A stretch of 64,000 nt of DNA from Pseudonocardia cypriaca (GTDB lineage Bacteria > Actinomycetota > Actinomycetes > Mycobacteriales > Pseudonocardiaceae), in assembly GCF_006717045.1 (NCBI RefSeq), contig NZ_VFPH01000002.1:2604001-2668000 (forward strand). The letters are read 5' to 3'. Of the stretch, positions 37,914-49,814 are shown piece after piece (position 1 is the stretch's first letter; the number at the start of each line of letters is the position of its first letter). The notes under the pieces were generated by a model. It ran no database searches. It had not been told where the DNA came from and saw only the letters and a list, made by a program, of their open reading frames with translations. A program made the position numbers and the translations under genes.

Positions 37914-38024
37914 CCGCGACTCGCGCGCACCCAGAGCGCGACTCGCACGCACTCAGAGCGCGACTCGCGGGGCGGGCGACGCCCACCGCCCGCGAGTCGC
38001 GGTCTCAGTGCGCGCGAGTCGCGG
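37914..38024. repeat. 22-bp-phased GACTCGC array, three units facing two (B3)
   Basis: GACTCGCG cores at 37918, 37940 and 37962 face GAGTCGCG cores at 37994 and 38016; every neighbouring pair on an arm is exactly 22 bp apart. The centre is about 25 bases. It lies inside the ksgA-ispE operon and could form a long hairpin in the message. Confidence 0.88.
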
Positions 38025-38029
38025 TGAGC

Positions 38030-38884
38030 TCAGGGGGCGGCCGCGGCGAGGCGGGCGAAGTCCTCGACGGAGAGGGTCTCGGCGCGGGCCAGCGGGTCGA
38101 TGCCGGCAGCGCGGAGGGCGGTCTCGGCGGCGGCCGGAGAGCCCGCCCAGCCGGCGAGGCCGGAGCGCAGGGCCTTGCGGCGCTGGGCGAACGCGTGGTC
38201 GATCAGGCGGAACACCGCCCCGCGGTCACCGGGCGGCGGGTCGCGCCGGTCGAAGGCGAGCAGCCCCGAGTCGACGTTGGGCACCGGCCAGAACACCGCC
38301 CGCGGCACGGGCCCCGCCCGCCGGGCCGCCGCGAACCAGGCGAGCTTCGCGCTCGGCACCCCGTACGTGCGACTGCCCGGCGTCGCCGCGAGCCGCTCGG
38401 CGACCTCGGACTGCACCATCACCAGGCCGCGGCGCAGCTGCGGCAGCTCCGCGAGCAGGTGCAGCACCACCGGCACGCCGACGTTGTACGGCAGGTTCGC
38501 CACGAGCGCGGTCGGGGCGGGGCCGGGCAGGTCGCCCGCGCGCACGCCGAGCGCATCGGCGGCGGTCACGGTGAGCCGGTCGGCTAGCGCGGGTGCCCGG
38601 TCGGCGGCCGTCGCGGGAAGGCGGGCCGCGAGCACCGGGTCGATCTCCACGGCGTGCACGGCCCGCACGGCGGGCAGGAGGGCGAGCGTGAGCGAGCCGA
38701 GCCCGGGACCGACCTCCACGACGACGTCGTCCGGTTCCAGCTCGGCCGCTTTGACGATCCGGCGCACCGTGTTCGGGTCGTGCACGAAGTTCTGGCCGAG
38801 CCGCTTGGTCGGCCGCAGGCCGAGCTCGGCGGCAAGGGCCCGCACCTCGGCCGGGCCGAGTAGCCGGGACTGCGTGTCGGTCAC
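38030..38884 (-). CDS. rsmA: 16S rRNA dimethyladenosine transferase (KsgA/RsmA)
   Basis: 284 residues. It dimethylates two adjacent adenines near the 3' end of 16S rRNA. Motifs: [32 protein letters not shown] (SAM loop), [28 protein letters not shown] (NLPY) and [10 protein letters not shown]. The GTG start is 17 bases after the rpfB stop. [28 protein letters not shown] stretch completes the RNA-binding part. Confidence 0.96.
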   Translation of the reverse strand: MTDTQSRLLGPAEVRALAAELGLRPTKRLGQNFVHDPNTVRRIVKAAELEPDDVVVEVGPGLGSLTLALLPAVRAVHAVEIDPVLAARLPATAADRAPALADRLTVTAADALGVRAGDLPGPAPTALVANLPYNVGVPVVLHLLAELPQLRRGLVMVQSEVAERLAATPGSRTYGVPSAKLAWFAAARRAGPVPRAVFWPVPNVDSGLLAFDRRDPPPGDRGAVFRLIDHAFAQRRKALRSGLAGWAGSPAAAETALRAAGIDPLARAETLSVEDFARLAAAAP

Positions 38885-38900
38885 CTGGGAAGCATGCGGG

Positions 38901-41427
<2,527 letters not shown>

Positions 41428-42312
41428 CTACGCCGAGCGCGAGGCGTCGCCGGTGGACGTCGCGGGCGCCGCGGCGGGCGGCAGCTCGGCGAGCCCGAAG
41501 ACCCGTTCGGCGTTGCGCCCGGCACTCGCCGCCAGCTGCTCCTCGGGAACTTCGCGCAGGTCCGCCAGCCCGCGGACGGTCCACGGCAGGCAGTACGGCT
41601 CGTTGGCGCGCCCGCGGTGCGGGTGCGGGGTGAGGAACGGCGCGTCGGTCTCGACGAGCAGCTGTTCCTCCGGCACCACGACCGCCGCCTCCCGCAGCGC
41701 GCGGGCGTTGCGGAACGTGACCGGCCCGGCGAACGACAGCACGTACCCGGCGTCGGCGCATTCGCGCGCCATCGCCGCGTCACCGGAGAAGCAGTGGAAC
41801 ACGACGGTGTCCGGCGTGCCCTCCTCCCGGAGGATGCGCAGCACGTCGTCGTGCGCGTCCCGGTCGTGGATCATGAGCGGCTTGCCGAGGCGTTTGGCGA
41901 GGTCGATGTGCCTGCGGAACGACTCCTGCTGCGCCTCGGGCGGCGAGTGGTCCCAGTAGTAGTCCAGGCCGGTCTCCCCCACCGCCACCACTCGCGGGTC
42001 GCGGGCGAGCCGCTCGATCTCGGCGTGGTCGTCCTCCGTGAGCGCGGCCGTGCGGGTGGGGTGCAACGCGACGGCCGCGACGACCCGGTCGTCCCAGTGC
42101 GCGGCCTGCACGGCCCACCGCGCCGAGGCGAGGTCGTCGGCCACGGTGACCGCGCGCGTGACGCCCACGGCGGCGGCCCGGTCCATCGCCGCACGGACGT
42201 CCTCCGCGGACACGCACCCGCACGCATCGAGGTGCGTGTGCGCGTCGACGGTGGGCGAGGTCAGCGGTTCGGGAGGCGGCGGAGGTTCCCGCCGCCCGTA
42301 CGCCCCGCTCAC
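41428..42312 (-). CDS. tatD: TatD family metal-dependent DNase/hydrolase
   Basis: 294 residues. The TIM-barrel hydrolase motifs are VDAHTHLDACG, LHPTR, VAVGETGLDYYWDHS (Glu), MIHDRDAHDDVL, VFHCFSGD and LLVETDAPFLTPHPHRGRANEP. TatD proteins are 3'-5' exonucleases or deaminase-like hydrolases. The GTG at 42312 has GGAAGGGG 8 bases upstream; the first ~20 residues (REPPPPPEPLTSP) are a proline-rich tail. It follows metG, with the repeat A2 between them. Confidence 0.9.
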   Translation of the reverse strand: MSGAYGRREPPPPPEPLTSPTVDAHTHLDACGCVSAEDVRAAMDRAAAVGVTRAVTVADDLASARWAVQAAHWDDRVVAAVALHPTRTAALTEDDHAEIERLARDPRVVAVGETGLDYYWDHSPPEAQQESFRRHIDLAKRLGKPLMIHDRDAHDDVLRILREEGTPDTVVFHCFSGDAAMARECADAGYVLSFAGPVTFRNARALREAAVVVPEEQLLVETDAPFLTPHPHRGRANEPYCLPWTVRGLADLREVPEEQLAASAGRNAERVFGLAELPPAAAPATSTGDASRSA

Positions 42313-42325
42313 GCCCCCATCCCCT

Positions 42326-42380
42326 TCCGACGAGCGGCGCGTTCGTCGGTACCTATCCGACGAACGCGCCGTTCGTCGGA
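42326..42380 (-). repeat. 55-bp double palindrome (copy A2)
   Basis: Palindromes at 42326-42350 and 42356-42380 are joined by ACCTA, the reverse complement of the TAGGT linker at 4506, so this is the same element reversed. It lies between the metG stop and tatD's ribosome-binding site and could form two hairpins in the shared transcript. Confidence 0.88.
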
Positions 42381-42391
42381 ACGGGCAGGGC

Positions 42392-44185
42392 TCACTTCTC
42401 GATCGGGGCCCACTCGGGCCCGGTCTCCGCGAGCTCGGGCTCGAGCTTCCGGAAGATCGGCGTGGGCTTGGCCAGCGGCCGTCCGACCTCGATCGGCGTG
42501 GACGCCCAGCGCGCCTGCTCCTTGGTGTAGTCGCCGGTGAGGATCGGGTTGATCCGGCCGGGGATGTCGAGGTCCTCGACGTCCTGCAGCTCCGGCTGCG
42601 CCGCCCACACGCCGGTGCCACCCAGCGCCTCGTGCACGGTCTGCGCCGAGTGCGGCAGGAACGGCGTGAGCAGCGTGTTGGCGTCCTGCACGACCTGCAG
42701 CGCCGTGTGCAGCACCGCGTCGCGGCGGCCCGGGTCGTCCTTCAGCTTCCACGGCTCCTGGTCGGACAGGTACCGGTTGGCCGCGGTGACGACCTTCATC
42801 GCCTCGCTGATGCCGGCGCGGAACCGGGAGCGCGCGAGGTGCGCGCCGACGGTGCCGAACGCGGCCTTCGACAGCGCCAGCAGCTCCGCGTCGGCCGGCG
42901 CCGGCGTGGTGGGCGCCGGGATGGCCCCGTTGTTCTTGTGGGCCATCGAGATCGACCGGTTGACCAGGTTGCCCCACTCGTTGGCCAGCTCGAAGTTGAC
43001 GCGGCGGACGAACTCGTCCCACGTGAAGTCGACGTCCTGGGTCTCCGGTCCGCCCGCGGAGATGAAGTACCGCAGGCTGTCGGGACCGAACTCGCGCAGG
43101 AAGTCGTGCAGGTAGATCACGGTGCCGCGCGAGGTGGAGAACTTCGAACCGCTCATCGTGAGGAACTCGCTCGACGCGATCTCCGACGGCAGGTTCAGCA
43201 CCCCGTACGGCCCTGGCTCGCCACCGTGGTCGCCCTGGCCGTTGTGGCCGAGCAGCAGCGCGGGCCAGATCTGGGCGTGGAAGGTGATGTTGTCCTTGCC
43301 CATGAAGTGCACGATCTCGGCGTCCGGGTCGTTCCACCACGCCTTCCAGGCATCGGCGTCGCCGGTGCGCCGCGCCCACTCGACGCTCGCCGAGAAGTAG
43401 CCGATCACCGCGTCGAACCAGACGTAGAACTTCTTCAGCGGCTGGTCGCGCCAGCCGTCGAGCGGGATCGTGACGCCCCAGTCCAGGTCGCGCGTGATCG
43501 GCCGCGGCCGCATGTCGTCGACCAGGTTCTTCGTGAAGTTCAGGACGTTCGGGCGCCAGCCGGTCTTCGTGGCCAGCCACTTGCCGAGCGACTCGGTGAA
43601 CGCGGGCAGGTCGAGGAACAGGTGCTCGGTCTCGACGAACTTCGGCACCTCGCCGTTGATCCGCGACCGGGGGTTGATCAGGTCGGCGGCGTCCAGCTGG
43701 TTGCCGCAGTTGTCGCACTGGTCGCCGCGCGCGCCGTCGTAGCCGCAGATCGGGCAGGTGCCCTCGACGTAGCGGTCGGGCAGCGTGCGTCCGGTGGACG
43801 GGCTGATCGCCCCGGTGGTGGTCTTCGGCACGACGTAGCCGTTGCGGTGCAGCGCCAGGAAGATCTGCTGCACGACGTCGGAGTGGTTGCCGGTGGTGGT
43901 GCGGGTGTAGAGGTCGTAGGTGACGCCGAGCCCGCGCAGGTCCTCCGCGATCACGCGGTGGTACTTGTCGACGGTCTGCTGTGGCGTCAGCCCCTCCTTC
44001 TCGGCCTGCACCAGGATCGGGGTGCCGTGCTCGTCGCTGCCGGAGACCATGAGCACCCGGTTGCCGGCCATCCGCTGGTAGCGGGCGAACACGTCGGAGG
44101 GCACACCGATACCGGAGACGTGGCCGATGTGCCGAGGGCCGTTGGCATAGGGCCAGGCCACGGCGGTCAGCACGTGGGAGCTCAT
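42392..44185 (-). CDS. metG: Methionyl-tRNA synthetase
   Basis: 597 residues. Class I signature PRHIGHVSG (HIGH) near residue 18, the KMSKS equivalent [12 protein letters not shown], and a zinc-type connective domain with [18 protein letters not shown]. The catalytic core [15 protein letters not shown] and [11 protein letters not shown] follow. It lacks the C-terminal tRNA-binding domain of some bacterial forms, which is usual for actinobacteria. Start ATG ([11 protein letters not shown]). It matches the metG-tatD-rpfB neighbourhood of mycobacteria. Confidence 0.98.
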   Translation of the reverse strand: MSSHVLTAVAWPYANGPRHIGHVSGIGVPSDVFARYQRMAGNRVLMVSGSDEHGTPILVQAEKEGLTPQQTVDKYHRVIAEDLRGLGVTYDLYTRTTTGNHSDVVQQIFLALHRNGYVVPKTTTGAISPSTGRTLPDRYVEGTCPICGYDGARGDQCDNCGNQLDAADLINPRSRINGEVPKFVETEHLFLDLPAFTESLGKWLATKTGWRPNVLNFTKNLVDDMRPRPITRDLDWGVTIPLDGWRDQPLKKFYVWFDAVIGYFSASVEWARRTGDADAWKAWWNDPDAEIVHFMGKDNITFHAQIWPALLLGHNGQGDHGGEPGPYGVLNLPSEIASSEFLTMSGSKFSTSRGTVIYLHDFLREFGPDSLRYFISAGGPETQDVDFTWDEFVRRVNFELANEWGNLVNRSISMAHKNNGAIPAPTTPAPADAELLALSKAAFGTVGAHLARSRFRAGISEAMKVVTAANRYLSDQEPWKLKDDPGRRDAVLHTALQVVQDANTLLTPFLPHSAQTVHEALGGTGVWAAQPELQDVEDLDIPGRINPILTGDYTKEQARWASTPIEVGRPLAKPTPIFRKLEPELAETGPEWAPIEK

Positions 44186-44365
44186 GCACCCAAGCCTATG
44201 CCGGGGCCACAGCGGGTTTCCGCGGCCCGCTCGGACGGTGGCAGAGCCGCCTCCCGGACGACGCGCTCACCGGGAAGTCGATCTTCTCGTCGACCTCGTC
44301 GTCCTCGAACGGGATCCCGAGCACGAGCTCCGCACCCCCGGCCCCGCGTCAACTACCGTGGAGAC

Positions 44366-44842
44366 GTGAACGTGGAGGTCACCCCCCTGCCCGGCATCGG
44401 TGTGCGCAAGGACTTCGCGCTGCGCAACGGCAGGCGGATCGGCGTCGTCACCCACCGGGACGGCAAGATCGAGCTCATCGTCTCGAAGTCGGACGATCCG
44501 GACGCGTGCCTCGCCGAGCTCCCCCTCACCGCCGACGAGGCGGCCGCGCTGGCCAACCTGCTCGGCGCCCCGCAGCTCGTCGCGCAGCTCAGGGAGGAGC
44601 ACCGCGACCTCCCCGGCATCCACACCCGGCAGCTCCCCGTCGGCCCGCCGTTCGACGGCCGCACGCTGGGCGACACCGCGCTGCGCACCCGCACCGGCGT
44701 CTCCGTGGTCGCCGTGATGCGGGCCGGGCAGGTGCACCCCAGCCCGACGCCGGACTTCACCCTGACCGCGGGCGACCTCATGGTCACCGTCGGCACGGCC
44801 GAGGGGCTCGACAACGCCGTCAAGATCCTCAAGCGCGGCTAA
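44366..44842 (+). CDS. TrkA-C domain regulator of a K+/H+ antiporter (KhtT-like)
   Basis: 158 residues. The first ~80 residues form a small domain (TPLPGIGVRKDFALRNGRRI; LPLTADEAAALANLLG), and the C-terminal half is a TrkA_C domain (LPVGPPFDGRTLGDTALRTRTGVSVVAVMR, LTAGDLMVTVGTAEGL). In KhtTU and YhaTU systems this subunit gates the antiporter, with KhtT binding c-di-AMP. The GTG is immediately after a CCGTGGAGAC stretch. The stop is directly followed by the antiporter gene. Confidence 0.83.
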   Translation: MNVEVTPLPGIGVRKDFALRNGRRIGVVTHRDGKIELIVSKSDDPDACLAELPLTADEAAALANLLGAPQLVAQLREEHRDLPGIHTRQLPVGPPFDGRTLGDTALRTRTGVSVVAVMRAGQVHPSPTPDFTLTAGDLMVTVGTAEGLDNAVKILKRG

Positions 44843-46048
44843 GTGCCCCCCGTGGACAACACCGCTCTGGAGCTGATCGAGCTCGGGGCCGTCTTCTTCG
44901 CGCTCGGTCTGCTGGGCCGCATCGCCGGCAAGATCGGCCTCTCCCCCATCCCGCTCTACCTGCTCGGCGGCCTGTTCTTCGGCACGGGTGGCGTGGTGCC
45001 GCTGCACGGCATCGAGGGGTTCACGACCATCGCGGGCGAGGTCGGCGTCATCCTGCTGCTCCTGCTGCTCGGCCTCGAGTACTCGGCCACCGAGCTGATC
45101 GACGGCATGCGCCGCTCGTGGACGGCGGGGATCCTCGACGTCGTGCTCAACGCCGCCCCGGGCGTGGCCGTGGCGCTGATCCTCGGCTGGGGCCCGGTGG
45201 GGGCGCTCGTGATGGGCGGGGTCACCTACATCTCGTCGTCCGGGATCGTCGCGAAGGTCCTCGGCGACCTGGGCCGCCTCGGCAACCGCGAGACGCCGGT
45301 GGTGCTGTCGATCCTCGTGTTCGAGGACCTCGTGATGGCGCTGTACCTGCCGATCCTGACCGCCGTGCTGATCGGCGTGACCCTCGCGGGCGCGCTGAGC
45401 GCGGTCGGCATCTCCGTGGCAGTGCTGGTCGTCGTGCTCGTCGTGGCGCTGCGCTACGGGCGGTTCGTCTCCGCCGTGGTCGACTCGCCCGATCGTGAGG
45501 TGTTCCTGCTCAAGGTGCTGGGTCTCGCGTTGCTGGTGGCAGGCTTCGCCTCCGCGATGCAGGTCTCGGCCGCGGTCGGTGCGTTCCTGCTGGGCATCGC
45601 GATCTCCGGCTCCACGGCCGAGAACGCCACGAAGCTCCTCGAACCGCTGCGCGACCTGTTCGCCGCCGTGTTCTTCGTGGTGTTCGGACTGCACACCGAC
45701 CCGGCGTCGATCCCGCCGGTACTCGGCTGGGCCGTCGTCCTCGCCGTCGCGACGACCGCGACGAAGCTGGTCACCGGCTGGTGGGCCGCGGGGCGCGTGG
45801 GCATCGGCCCGCTGGGGCGGGCTCGCGCCGGTGCCGCGCTCATCGCGCGCGGGGAGTTCTCGATCGTCATCGCCGGGCTGGCGGTGACCTCCGCCGCGGT
45901 GGACGACCGGATGATCGCGCTCGCCACCACGTACGTGTTGCTGATGGCCGTGATCGGCCCGGTGGCGGCCCGGCTGGTGGAGCCTGCGGCGGCCTGGGTG
46001 CGAACCCGGCGCCCCTCGGCCACTCCCGCACCCTCCGCAGGTAACTGA
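44843..46048 (+). CDS. CPA2-family K+/H+ antiporter (KhtU-like)
   Basis: 401 residues with about 12 helices and no C-terminal RCK domain, matching the separate regulator upstream. Family features: LELIELGAVFFALGLLGRI, LLLLGLEYSATELIDGMRRS, SSGIVAKVLGDLGRLGNRETPVVLSILVFEDLVMAL (ion-binding region) and GEFSIVIAGLAV. It exports K+ in exchange for protons. The GTG codon directly follows the preceding stop, so the pair is translationally coupled. Confidence 0.9.
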   Translation: MPPVDNTALELIELGAVFFALGLLGRIAGKIGLSPIPLYLLGGLFFGTGGVVPLHGIEGFTTIAGEVGVILLLLLLGLEYSATELIDGMRRSWTAGILDVVLNAAPGVAVALILGWGPVGALVMGGVTYISSSGIVAKVLGDLGRLGNRETPVVLSILVFEDLVMALYLPILTAVLIGVTLAGALSAVGISVAVLVVVLVVALRYGRFVSAVVDSPDREVFLLKVLGLALLVAGFASAMQVSAAVGAFLLGIAISGSTAENATKLLEPLRDLFAAVFFVVFGLHTDPASIPPVLGWAVVLAVATTATKLVTGWWAAGRVGIGPLGRARAGAALIARGEFSIVIAGLAVTSAAVDDRMIALATTYVLLMAVIGPVAARLVEPAAAWVRTRRPSATPAPSAGN

Positions 46049-46256
46049 CAAAGCTGCTACGCCAAATGGCCTAGTGGCCGAACCACTCATCGCAGAGATC
46101 ATCCCTCTCGTCGGAGCACGGGCAACCCGGGACGATCCCGCGGATAGCTTTCCTGCAGACCGGACCGGTCACGAAATGGACACGGGGCCTCCCCACCCCC
46201 GCCGGCACCCCCGAGCCGGGCGTCCCCGACCGGTCACCGATCCGGAAGGCAGGTTC

Positions 46257-47309
46257 GTGGCCCGGCACCGCTCCCCCGGAACGCGCCACGCGCCGCCGCC
46301 CGCTCCGTCGTACGAACAGCAGTCGGAGCAGGGCGACCGCGCGCGTGGTGCGCGCACCCCCGCGCACCACACCACCGTTCTCGTCGCCGTCGCCATGGCG
46401 GCGGTGATCGCCGTCATCGGCAGCATGCTGTCCTTCGCAGGCGCGCTCGGCCCGCCGTCGCAGGAGGGCGTCAACCTCGCATCGCGGGACCTGGCGGTCC
46501 TCCCCACGGCGGATCCGCCGCTCCCCGAGCTGCCGACCCCCGAACCCGAGCCGACCACGGAGGCGCCCCCCACCTCGGCGCCCCCGACGGAGGAGAAGAA
46601 GGACGACGAGGAGGGCAAGAAGGAGGAGGGGCTCGGTGCGGCCGTGGCGCGCGCCGTCCGCTTCCCCGCCGAGCTCATCGATCCCAGCAAGTGGTACCTC
46701 ACGCTGCCCTCCGGGTCCGAGGGCAAGCCGGACACGGTCGAGACGAACGACCTCGCCACCTACGCGAGCAAGTGGTTCCAGCTCAACGACTCGAAGGACG
46801 GCGTCGTGTTCACCGCGAACGCCGGCGGCGCCACCACCGTGAACAGCCACTACCCGCGCTCCGAGCTGCGGGAGATGATCAACGGTGAGAAGGCGAGCTG
46901 GGACGGCCGGTCCGGCACGCACACGATGGAGCTCGAGGAAGCCATCACCAAGACCCCGGCCAACAAGCCGGACGTCATCTCCGCCCAGATCCACGGCGGC
47001 GACGACGACATCATGCAGATCCACCTGTCCGGCACCAGGCTCACGGTGAAGTACGCCGACGGCGACAAGGACGTCGAGCTCGACCCCTCGTACAAGCTGG
47101 GCGAGCGGTTCCGCGTCAAGATCCAGTCGGCCGAGGGCCGCGTGAAGGTCTGGTTCAACGGCGCACTGAAGGCGGACCTGCCGATCTTCGGCGCCGAGAG
47201 CTACTTCAAGGCCGGGGCCTACGTGAACTCCAACCCGTCGAAGGGCGCCGACCCCTCGGACGTGGGTCAGGTCGTGATCTACGACCTGAAGATCACGCAC
47301 ACCGCCTAG
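46257..47309 (+). CDS. Membrane-anchored PL7 family alginate lyase-like protein
   Basis: 350 residues from a GTG (VARHRSPGTRH) with GGAAGG 7 bases upstream; a longer frame is open but its start is unlikely. A short basic head is followed by one helix (VLVAVAMAAVIAVIGSMLSF), a Pro/Glu/Thr and then Lys/Glu-rich linker, and a C-terminal domain of polysaccharide lyase family 7: SHYPRSELREM, ISAQIHGGDDDI and ESYFKAGAYVNSNP match the three active-site motifs (RSELRE, QxH, YFKxGxY). It probably degrades uronate polymers outside the cell. Converges on the LysR gene with overlapping stops. Confidence 0.86.
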   Translation: MARHRSPGTRHAPPPAPSYEQQSEQGDRARGARTPAHHTTVLVAVAMAAVIAVIGSMLSFAGALGPPSQEGVNLASRDLAVLPTADPPLPELPTPEPEPTTEAPPTSAPPTEEKKDDEEGKKEEGLGAAVARAVRFPAELIDPSKWYLTLPSGSEGKPDTVETNDLATYASKWFQLNDSKDGVVFTANAGGATTVNSHYPRSELREMINGEKASWDGRSGTHTMELEEAITKTPANKPDVISAQIHGGDDDIMQIHLSGTRLTVKYADGDKDVELDPSYKLGERFRVKIQSAEGRVKVWFNGALKADLPIFGAESYFKAGAYVNSNPSKGADPSDVGQVVIYDLKITHTA

Positions 47310-48229
47310 CCACTGCCCGCAGGAGGCTCCTCGGTCCCGGCGCCAGCCGGGATGTCGAGGATCGCGAGGAAGGCGGTTGCCGCCGGTGTGCAGCTGCCTT
47401 CGCTCCAGATGACGTACTCCACCCGCGCCGGTGCGTCGACGACCTCGATGGTGGTCACGCCGCTGAGCTGAGGTGCGTAGGCGGAGGGCAGCATCGCGAC
47501 GCCGAGGCCCTGCTCGACCAGCCGGGACATGAGGTACGCGGTGGTCACCTCGAAGGCGACCTCCCGGGTGAGACCGGCGGCCGAGAACGCCTGATCGGAC
47601 TGGATGCGTCCGGCCGTCCTGGCCGGCAGGTCCACGAACACCTCCGAGCAGAGCCTGCGCAGGGTGACCGTCGACTCCCCGGCGAGCGGGTGGTCGGGCG
47701 GGACGACCGCGACGAGCCGGTCCCGGGCGAGCTCGCGGGCGCCGACGCCGTGGAGGCGCGCCGTGGTCGGCAGCCCGAGGAAGGCCACTTCGACGGCGCC
47801 ATCCCTGACCTGCTCGACGAGATCCTCGCTCGCGCCCACTCGCAGGCTGATCCGGACGTGCGGGTACCGCCGGCGGAAGTCCCGCAGAGCGCCCGGCAGA
47901 TCGACCGCGGCAACGGTGGGGATCAGGCCCACCTCCAGCCGTCCGCGTATCTCGCCGGCAGCCGCGGCTGCCTCGGCGGCGGCCCGCTCGGCGGCGTCCA
48001 GGCATTGACGGGCGGCGGGGAGGAACGCGGCACCGGCCGGTGTCAGCCGGACGCGGCGGCTCGTGCGCTCGAAGAGCCGCACCCCCAGCTCTCGTTCGAG
48101 GCGCGCGACCTGGTGGCTCAGGGCCGACTGGACGACCAGGCACCGCTCCGCGGCGCGGGTGAAGCTGTTCGTCTCGGCGACCGCGACGACGTAGCGCATC
48201 TGCTGGAGCTCCACCGATCCATCTTGCAT
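47306..48229 (-). CDS. LysR family regulator
   Basis: 307 residues. The N-terminal wHTH is ELQQMRYVVAVAETNSFTRAAE, then QSALSHQVARLERELGVRLFER. The effector domain starts at LEVGLIPTVAAVDLPGAL. The ATG at 48229 is chosen because the perfect inverted repeat (48234-48270) would lie inside the gene if the upstream ATG at 48253 were used. Divergent from the MFS gene, its likely target. It overlaps the PL7 stop by 4 bases. Confidence 0.9.
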   Translation of the reverse strand: MQDGSVELQQMRYVVAVAETNSFTRAAERCLVVQSALSHQVARLERELGVRLFERTSRRVRLTPAGAAFLPAARQCLDAAERAAAEAAAAAGEIRGRLEVGLIPTVAAVDLPGALRDFRRRYPHVRISLRVGASEDLVEQVRDGAVEVAFLGLPTTARLHGVGARELARDRLVAVVPPDHPLAGESTVTLRRLCSEVFVDLPARTAGRIQSDQAFSAAGLTREVAFEVTTAYLMSRLVEQGLGVAMLPSAYAPQLSGVTTIEVVDAPARVEYVIWSEGSCTPAATAFLAILDIPAGAGTEEPPAGSG

Positions 48230-48233
48230 CGAG

Positions 48234-48270
48234 ATCGATGAGTTGACAAACATGTATTGGACTCATCGAT
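48234..48270. promoter_or_regulatory. LysR operator: perfect 10-bp inverted repeat
   Basis: ATCGATGAGT (48234-48243) and ACTCATCGAT (48261-48270) are perfectly complementary across a 17-bp gap, in the 63-base region between divergent LysR and MFS starts. The spacing fits the recognition half-sites of a LysR tetramer. It covers both promoters. Confidence 0.75.
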
Positions 48271-48292
48271 CCGTCCTGATGAGACTTCGAAT

Positions 48293-49471
48293 GTGGACGT
48301 CACCCAGAACGAACGCACGCACTCGACCTCGAGAGGATGGATCGGCGTCGCCGCTATCACGGCCAGCCTTTTCGTCTTCCTCACCACAGAACTCATGCCG
48401 GTCGGACTGCTCACCCCGCTGAGCGACAGCCTGGGCATCTCGGTGGGAACCGCCGGTCTGATGGTGACCCTGTACGGAATCTCGGCCGGACTGGGCGTGC
48501 CGTTCATCGTCGCTTGGACTAGACGGGTCAACAGGCGGGCACTGCTCGCCACGCTGCTTGCGCTGTTGACCGCGGGAAACCTGGTCACCGCGATCGCCCC
48601 GAACTACCCGCTGGTCCTGACGACCCGGCTCGTCATGGGGTTCGCCAGCGGCGTGTTCTGGGCGATCGGTGTGAGCATGGCGATGCGCATCGTCCCGGAA
48701 CGCCACGCGAGCAGGGCGGCCGCGATCGTGATGTCCGGCATCTCGATCGCCACGGTGGTGGGCATCCCGCTCGGGACGGTCGTCGAGAGCATCACCAACT
48801 GGCGAGCCACGTTCATCATCTGGGCAGGGCTCAGCGCCCTGGTGCTCGTCGCGGTGATTGCCGCGGTTCCGTCGCTGCCGTCGGACAACGCGGTCCCGGT
48901 CCGGGAGGTCTTCGGACTCCCACGCCGGAACACCCGGCTGAGGACCGTTCTGTTCATCGTCGTGTTGTTCGTGCTGGGCCATTTCGGGGCCTACACGTTC
49001 CTGCGCCCCTTCTTGGAGAGCAGCGCGTCCGCCACACCCACGTTCATCACGGTATCGCTGATGATCTTCGGAATCGGCGGGGCGATCGGCAACTTCATCG
49101 CCGGGTACACGGTCGCCAGGAACGTCCGCGCCAGCTTCATCATGGGCGGTTCAGGGCTCGTGGGCTCTTTGCTGCTGCTCCTCGTGATCGGCCACGGACC
49201 GGCCGCTCCGATCATCCTGCTCGCCGCGTGGGGCGTTTCCTACGGCGTCGCACAACTGAGCCAGCTCACCATGACGCAAGCCGCGGCGCCCGACACCTTC
49301 GAGGCTGCGATGTCGCTCAACACCATGGCGTACAACACGTCCATCGCGATCGCAGCGCTGCTCGCCGGACTGCTCGTCGACAACGTCGGGCTCAGAAGTG
49401 GTATCTGGTTCGGCGTGGCGCTGACGGCCGCTGCATTGCTCGTCACGGCCTGCACCCGCTCGCCGAGGTGA
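48293..49471 (+). CDS. MFS transporter (AraJ-like)
   Basis: 392 residues, 12 helices. Typical AraJ/DHA1 features: FVFLTTELMPVGLLTPLSDSLGIS at the N-terminus, GFASGVFWAIGVSMAMRIVPERHASRAAAIVMSG and IPLGTVVESITNWRATFIIW. Such proteins export sugars, arabinose-like compounds or drugs. The GTG at 48293 (VDVTQNERTH) is used; an upstream TTG at 48257 lies in the operator. It is controlled by the divergent LysR. It differs in sequence from the two other MFS transporters here. Confidence 0.88.
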   Translation: MDVTQNERTHSTSRGWIGVAAITASLFVFLTTELMPVGLLTPLSDSLGISVGTAGLMVTLYGISAGLGVPFIVAWTRRVNRRALLATLLALLTAGNLVTAIAPNYPLVLTTRLVMGFASGVFWAIGVSMAMRIVPERHASRAAAIVMSGISIATVVGIPLGTVVESITNWRATFIIWAGLSALVLVAVIAAVPSLPSDNAVPVREVFGLPRRNTRLRTVLFIVVLFVLGHFGAYTFLRPFLESSASATPTFITVSLMIFGIGGAIGNFIAGYTVARNVRASFIMGGSGLVGSLLLLLVIGHGPAAPIILLAAWGVSYGVAQLSQLTMTQAAAPDTFEAAMSLNTMAYNTSIAIAALLAGLLVDNVGLRSGIWFGVALTAAALLVTACTRSPR

Positions 49472-49566
49472 GCCGTCACGCTCTCATCTGCTGAACCCAC
49501 CCATGAAGATCCTCGAGGTGCCGGCTGCGGACCGGGGTGGGCGAGCGACGTGAGTCCCCGACGGCT

Positions 49567-49663
49567 TCAGCGGGTTGCGGCGGCGAGGGCGTTGCGCACC
49601 TTCTCGGCGTTGCCGGGTTCAGCGACCTGGATCGTCTGCCCGGCGTAGACGACGTGGGCCGGC
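49567..49663 (-). pseudogene. C-terminal fragment of a LysM-like or secreted protein
   Basis: About 30 codons reading HVVYAGQTIQVAEPGNAEKV RNALAAATR to a TGA. The VYAGQTIQV piece resembles the end of a LysM module. There is no start or upstream domain; the frame meets the other remnant at about 49664. This is a broken gene end. Confidence 0.45.
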
Positions 49664-49664
49664 C

Positions 49665-49814
49665 GCCCAGAACGCGGGGAAGGCCCGCAACGACGTCGGC
49701 TTCGAGGATGTACGGCTCCTGATCAACGGCATCGCGAGCTCGATCTTCGCGAACGATGCCCAGCGAGAACGAGTCCTCGGTGTGGCGCTGGACGGCATCA
49801 GGACGCGGGGCTGA
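49665..49814 (+). pseudogene. C-terminal fragment of a TetR-type regulator
   Basis: About 49 codons: NDVGFEDVRLLINGIASSIF, then ANDAQRERVLGVALDGIRTR and a stop. The pattern (DVRLLINGI ... RERVLGVALDGIR) matches the last two helices of many TetR proteins. No HTH is present upstream in any frame, so this is a remnant. Confidence 0.5.

Noticed and set aside
46074..46256. Longer start for the PL7 protein
   Set aside because: The extra 61 residues lack a signal and the GTG at 46257 has a good ribosome-binding site and a typical MARHRS-like beginning.
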